Of a stretch of 13,237 nucleotides of DNA, positions 12,964 through 13,237 are shown piece after piece. Under the pieces are notes generated by a model. It was given only the letters and a program-made list of their open reading frames with translations, was not told the DNA's origin and made no database searches. Each line of letters starts with the position of its first letter. Within the stretch, counting starts at the first letter, position 1. The stretch comes from Chloroflexota bacterium (lineage in GTDB: Bacteria; Chloroflexota; UBA5177; JANWHV01): positions 1 through 13,237 of the forward strand of contig JANWHO010000094.1 in assembly GCA_025450375.1 (NCBI GenBank), written 5' to 3'. The position numbers and the translations under genes were made by a program.

Positions 12964-13237
12964 CTACGCGACTACAACCCCCTCCGCCACTACACGGGCG
13001 ATCAGGGCCGCCAGCAAGGTCACTCGCGGCACGATCGAGGAAACGGCAATCCATTCGCGGGGGCTGTGGTCGTCGCCGCCGATCGGGCCCAGCCCATCCA
13101 GCACCGGAGTTCCCGCTCCCGCCACCAGACTGGCATCCGAGGCGCCCCCGGTCGAGACCGCTTCCAGCGGGAAACCAAGCTCGGCGGCGATCGCCGCGGC
13201 CATGGCCGCCAGTTGCTCGGTTGCCGGGGTCCGGGGC
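12964..13237 (-). CDS. M20-family metallopeptidase, C-terminal fragment (cut by window edge)
   Basis: The frame enters from the window's right edge and gives the last 90 residues, ending in a TAG. It shows STGGASDASLVAGAGTPVLDGLGPIGGDDHSPREWI, the characteristic end of carboxypeptidase G2-like M20 enzymes. GDDHS carries the C-terminal metal-ligand His, where the family more often has GGGAHS or GxNxH. The family uses two zinc ions to hydrolyse N-acyl amino acids or dipeptides, in the cytosol unless a signal is present. The N-terminal catalytic half is outside the window. The HAD gene follows 62 bp downstream. Confidence 0.87.
   Translation of the reverse strand, partial: PRTPATEQLAAMAAAIAAELGFPLEAVSTGGASDASLVAGAGTPVLDGLGPIGGDDHSPREWIAVSSIVPRVTLLAALIARVVAEGVVVA

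Overview
The window is a GC-rich bacterial chromosome segment of dense, short transcription units on both strands, with no rRNA, tRNA, CRISPR array or insertion sequence that I can recognise. Gene content suggests a Gram-positive-like or Chloroflexota-type bacterium. The best hint is the secreted D,D-carboxypeptidase, whose C-terminal tail resembles the GYPxxE-type tails of Chloroflexota extracellular proteins. The stand-alone MaoC-type hot-dog pair also resembles mycobacterial HadA/HadB. This placement is inference, not proof.

Layout. 1-600 (+): the C-terminal end of a cytidine deaminase, then a VOC-family protein. 703-1600 (+): an ArsR-type regulator overlapping an AHSA1/SRPBCC gene, with a promoter and operator-like palindrome in front and a strong hairpin behind. 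1662-2291 (-): a glyoxalase II-like metallo-beta-lactamase hydrolase, divergent from a secreted S11 D-alanyl-D-alanine carboxypeptidase (2404-3561, +). 3661-4528 (+): two overlapping hot-dog genes resembling a HadA/HadB 3-hydroxyacyl-ACP dehydratase. 4562-4714: an array of DnaA boxes in one orientation. 4792-5850 (+): a short DnaA-like protein without the N-terminal helicase-interaction domain. 5919-6224 (-): a small unknown protein sharing a hairpin terminator with the dnaA-like gene. 6512-7369 (+): a SAM methyltransferase. 7401-10377 (-): fabG-fabD-fabF, joined by 4-bp overlaps. 10576-11274 (-): a secreted protein of unknown function. 11540-12025 (+): a cysteine-rich zinc-ribbon protein. 12164-12901 (-): a HAD hydrolase. 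12964-13237 (-): the C-terminal end of an M20 metallopeptidase.

How the parts fit. FabD, FabG and FabF supply malonyl loading, keto-reduction and condensation for type II fatty acid synthesis, but no FabZ/FabA dehydratase is present. The hot-dog pair 3 kb away could supply that step. The most unusual part is 4562-5850. Two perfect and two one-mismatch DnaA boxes, plus two degenerate ones, lie ahead of a DnaA-like gene that keeps the AAA+ and DNA-binding domains only. Five of the six sites recur every 21-23 bp. This looks like an autoregulated DnaA paralogue or an accessory origin-type element rather than an ordinary dnaA-dnaN locus.
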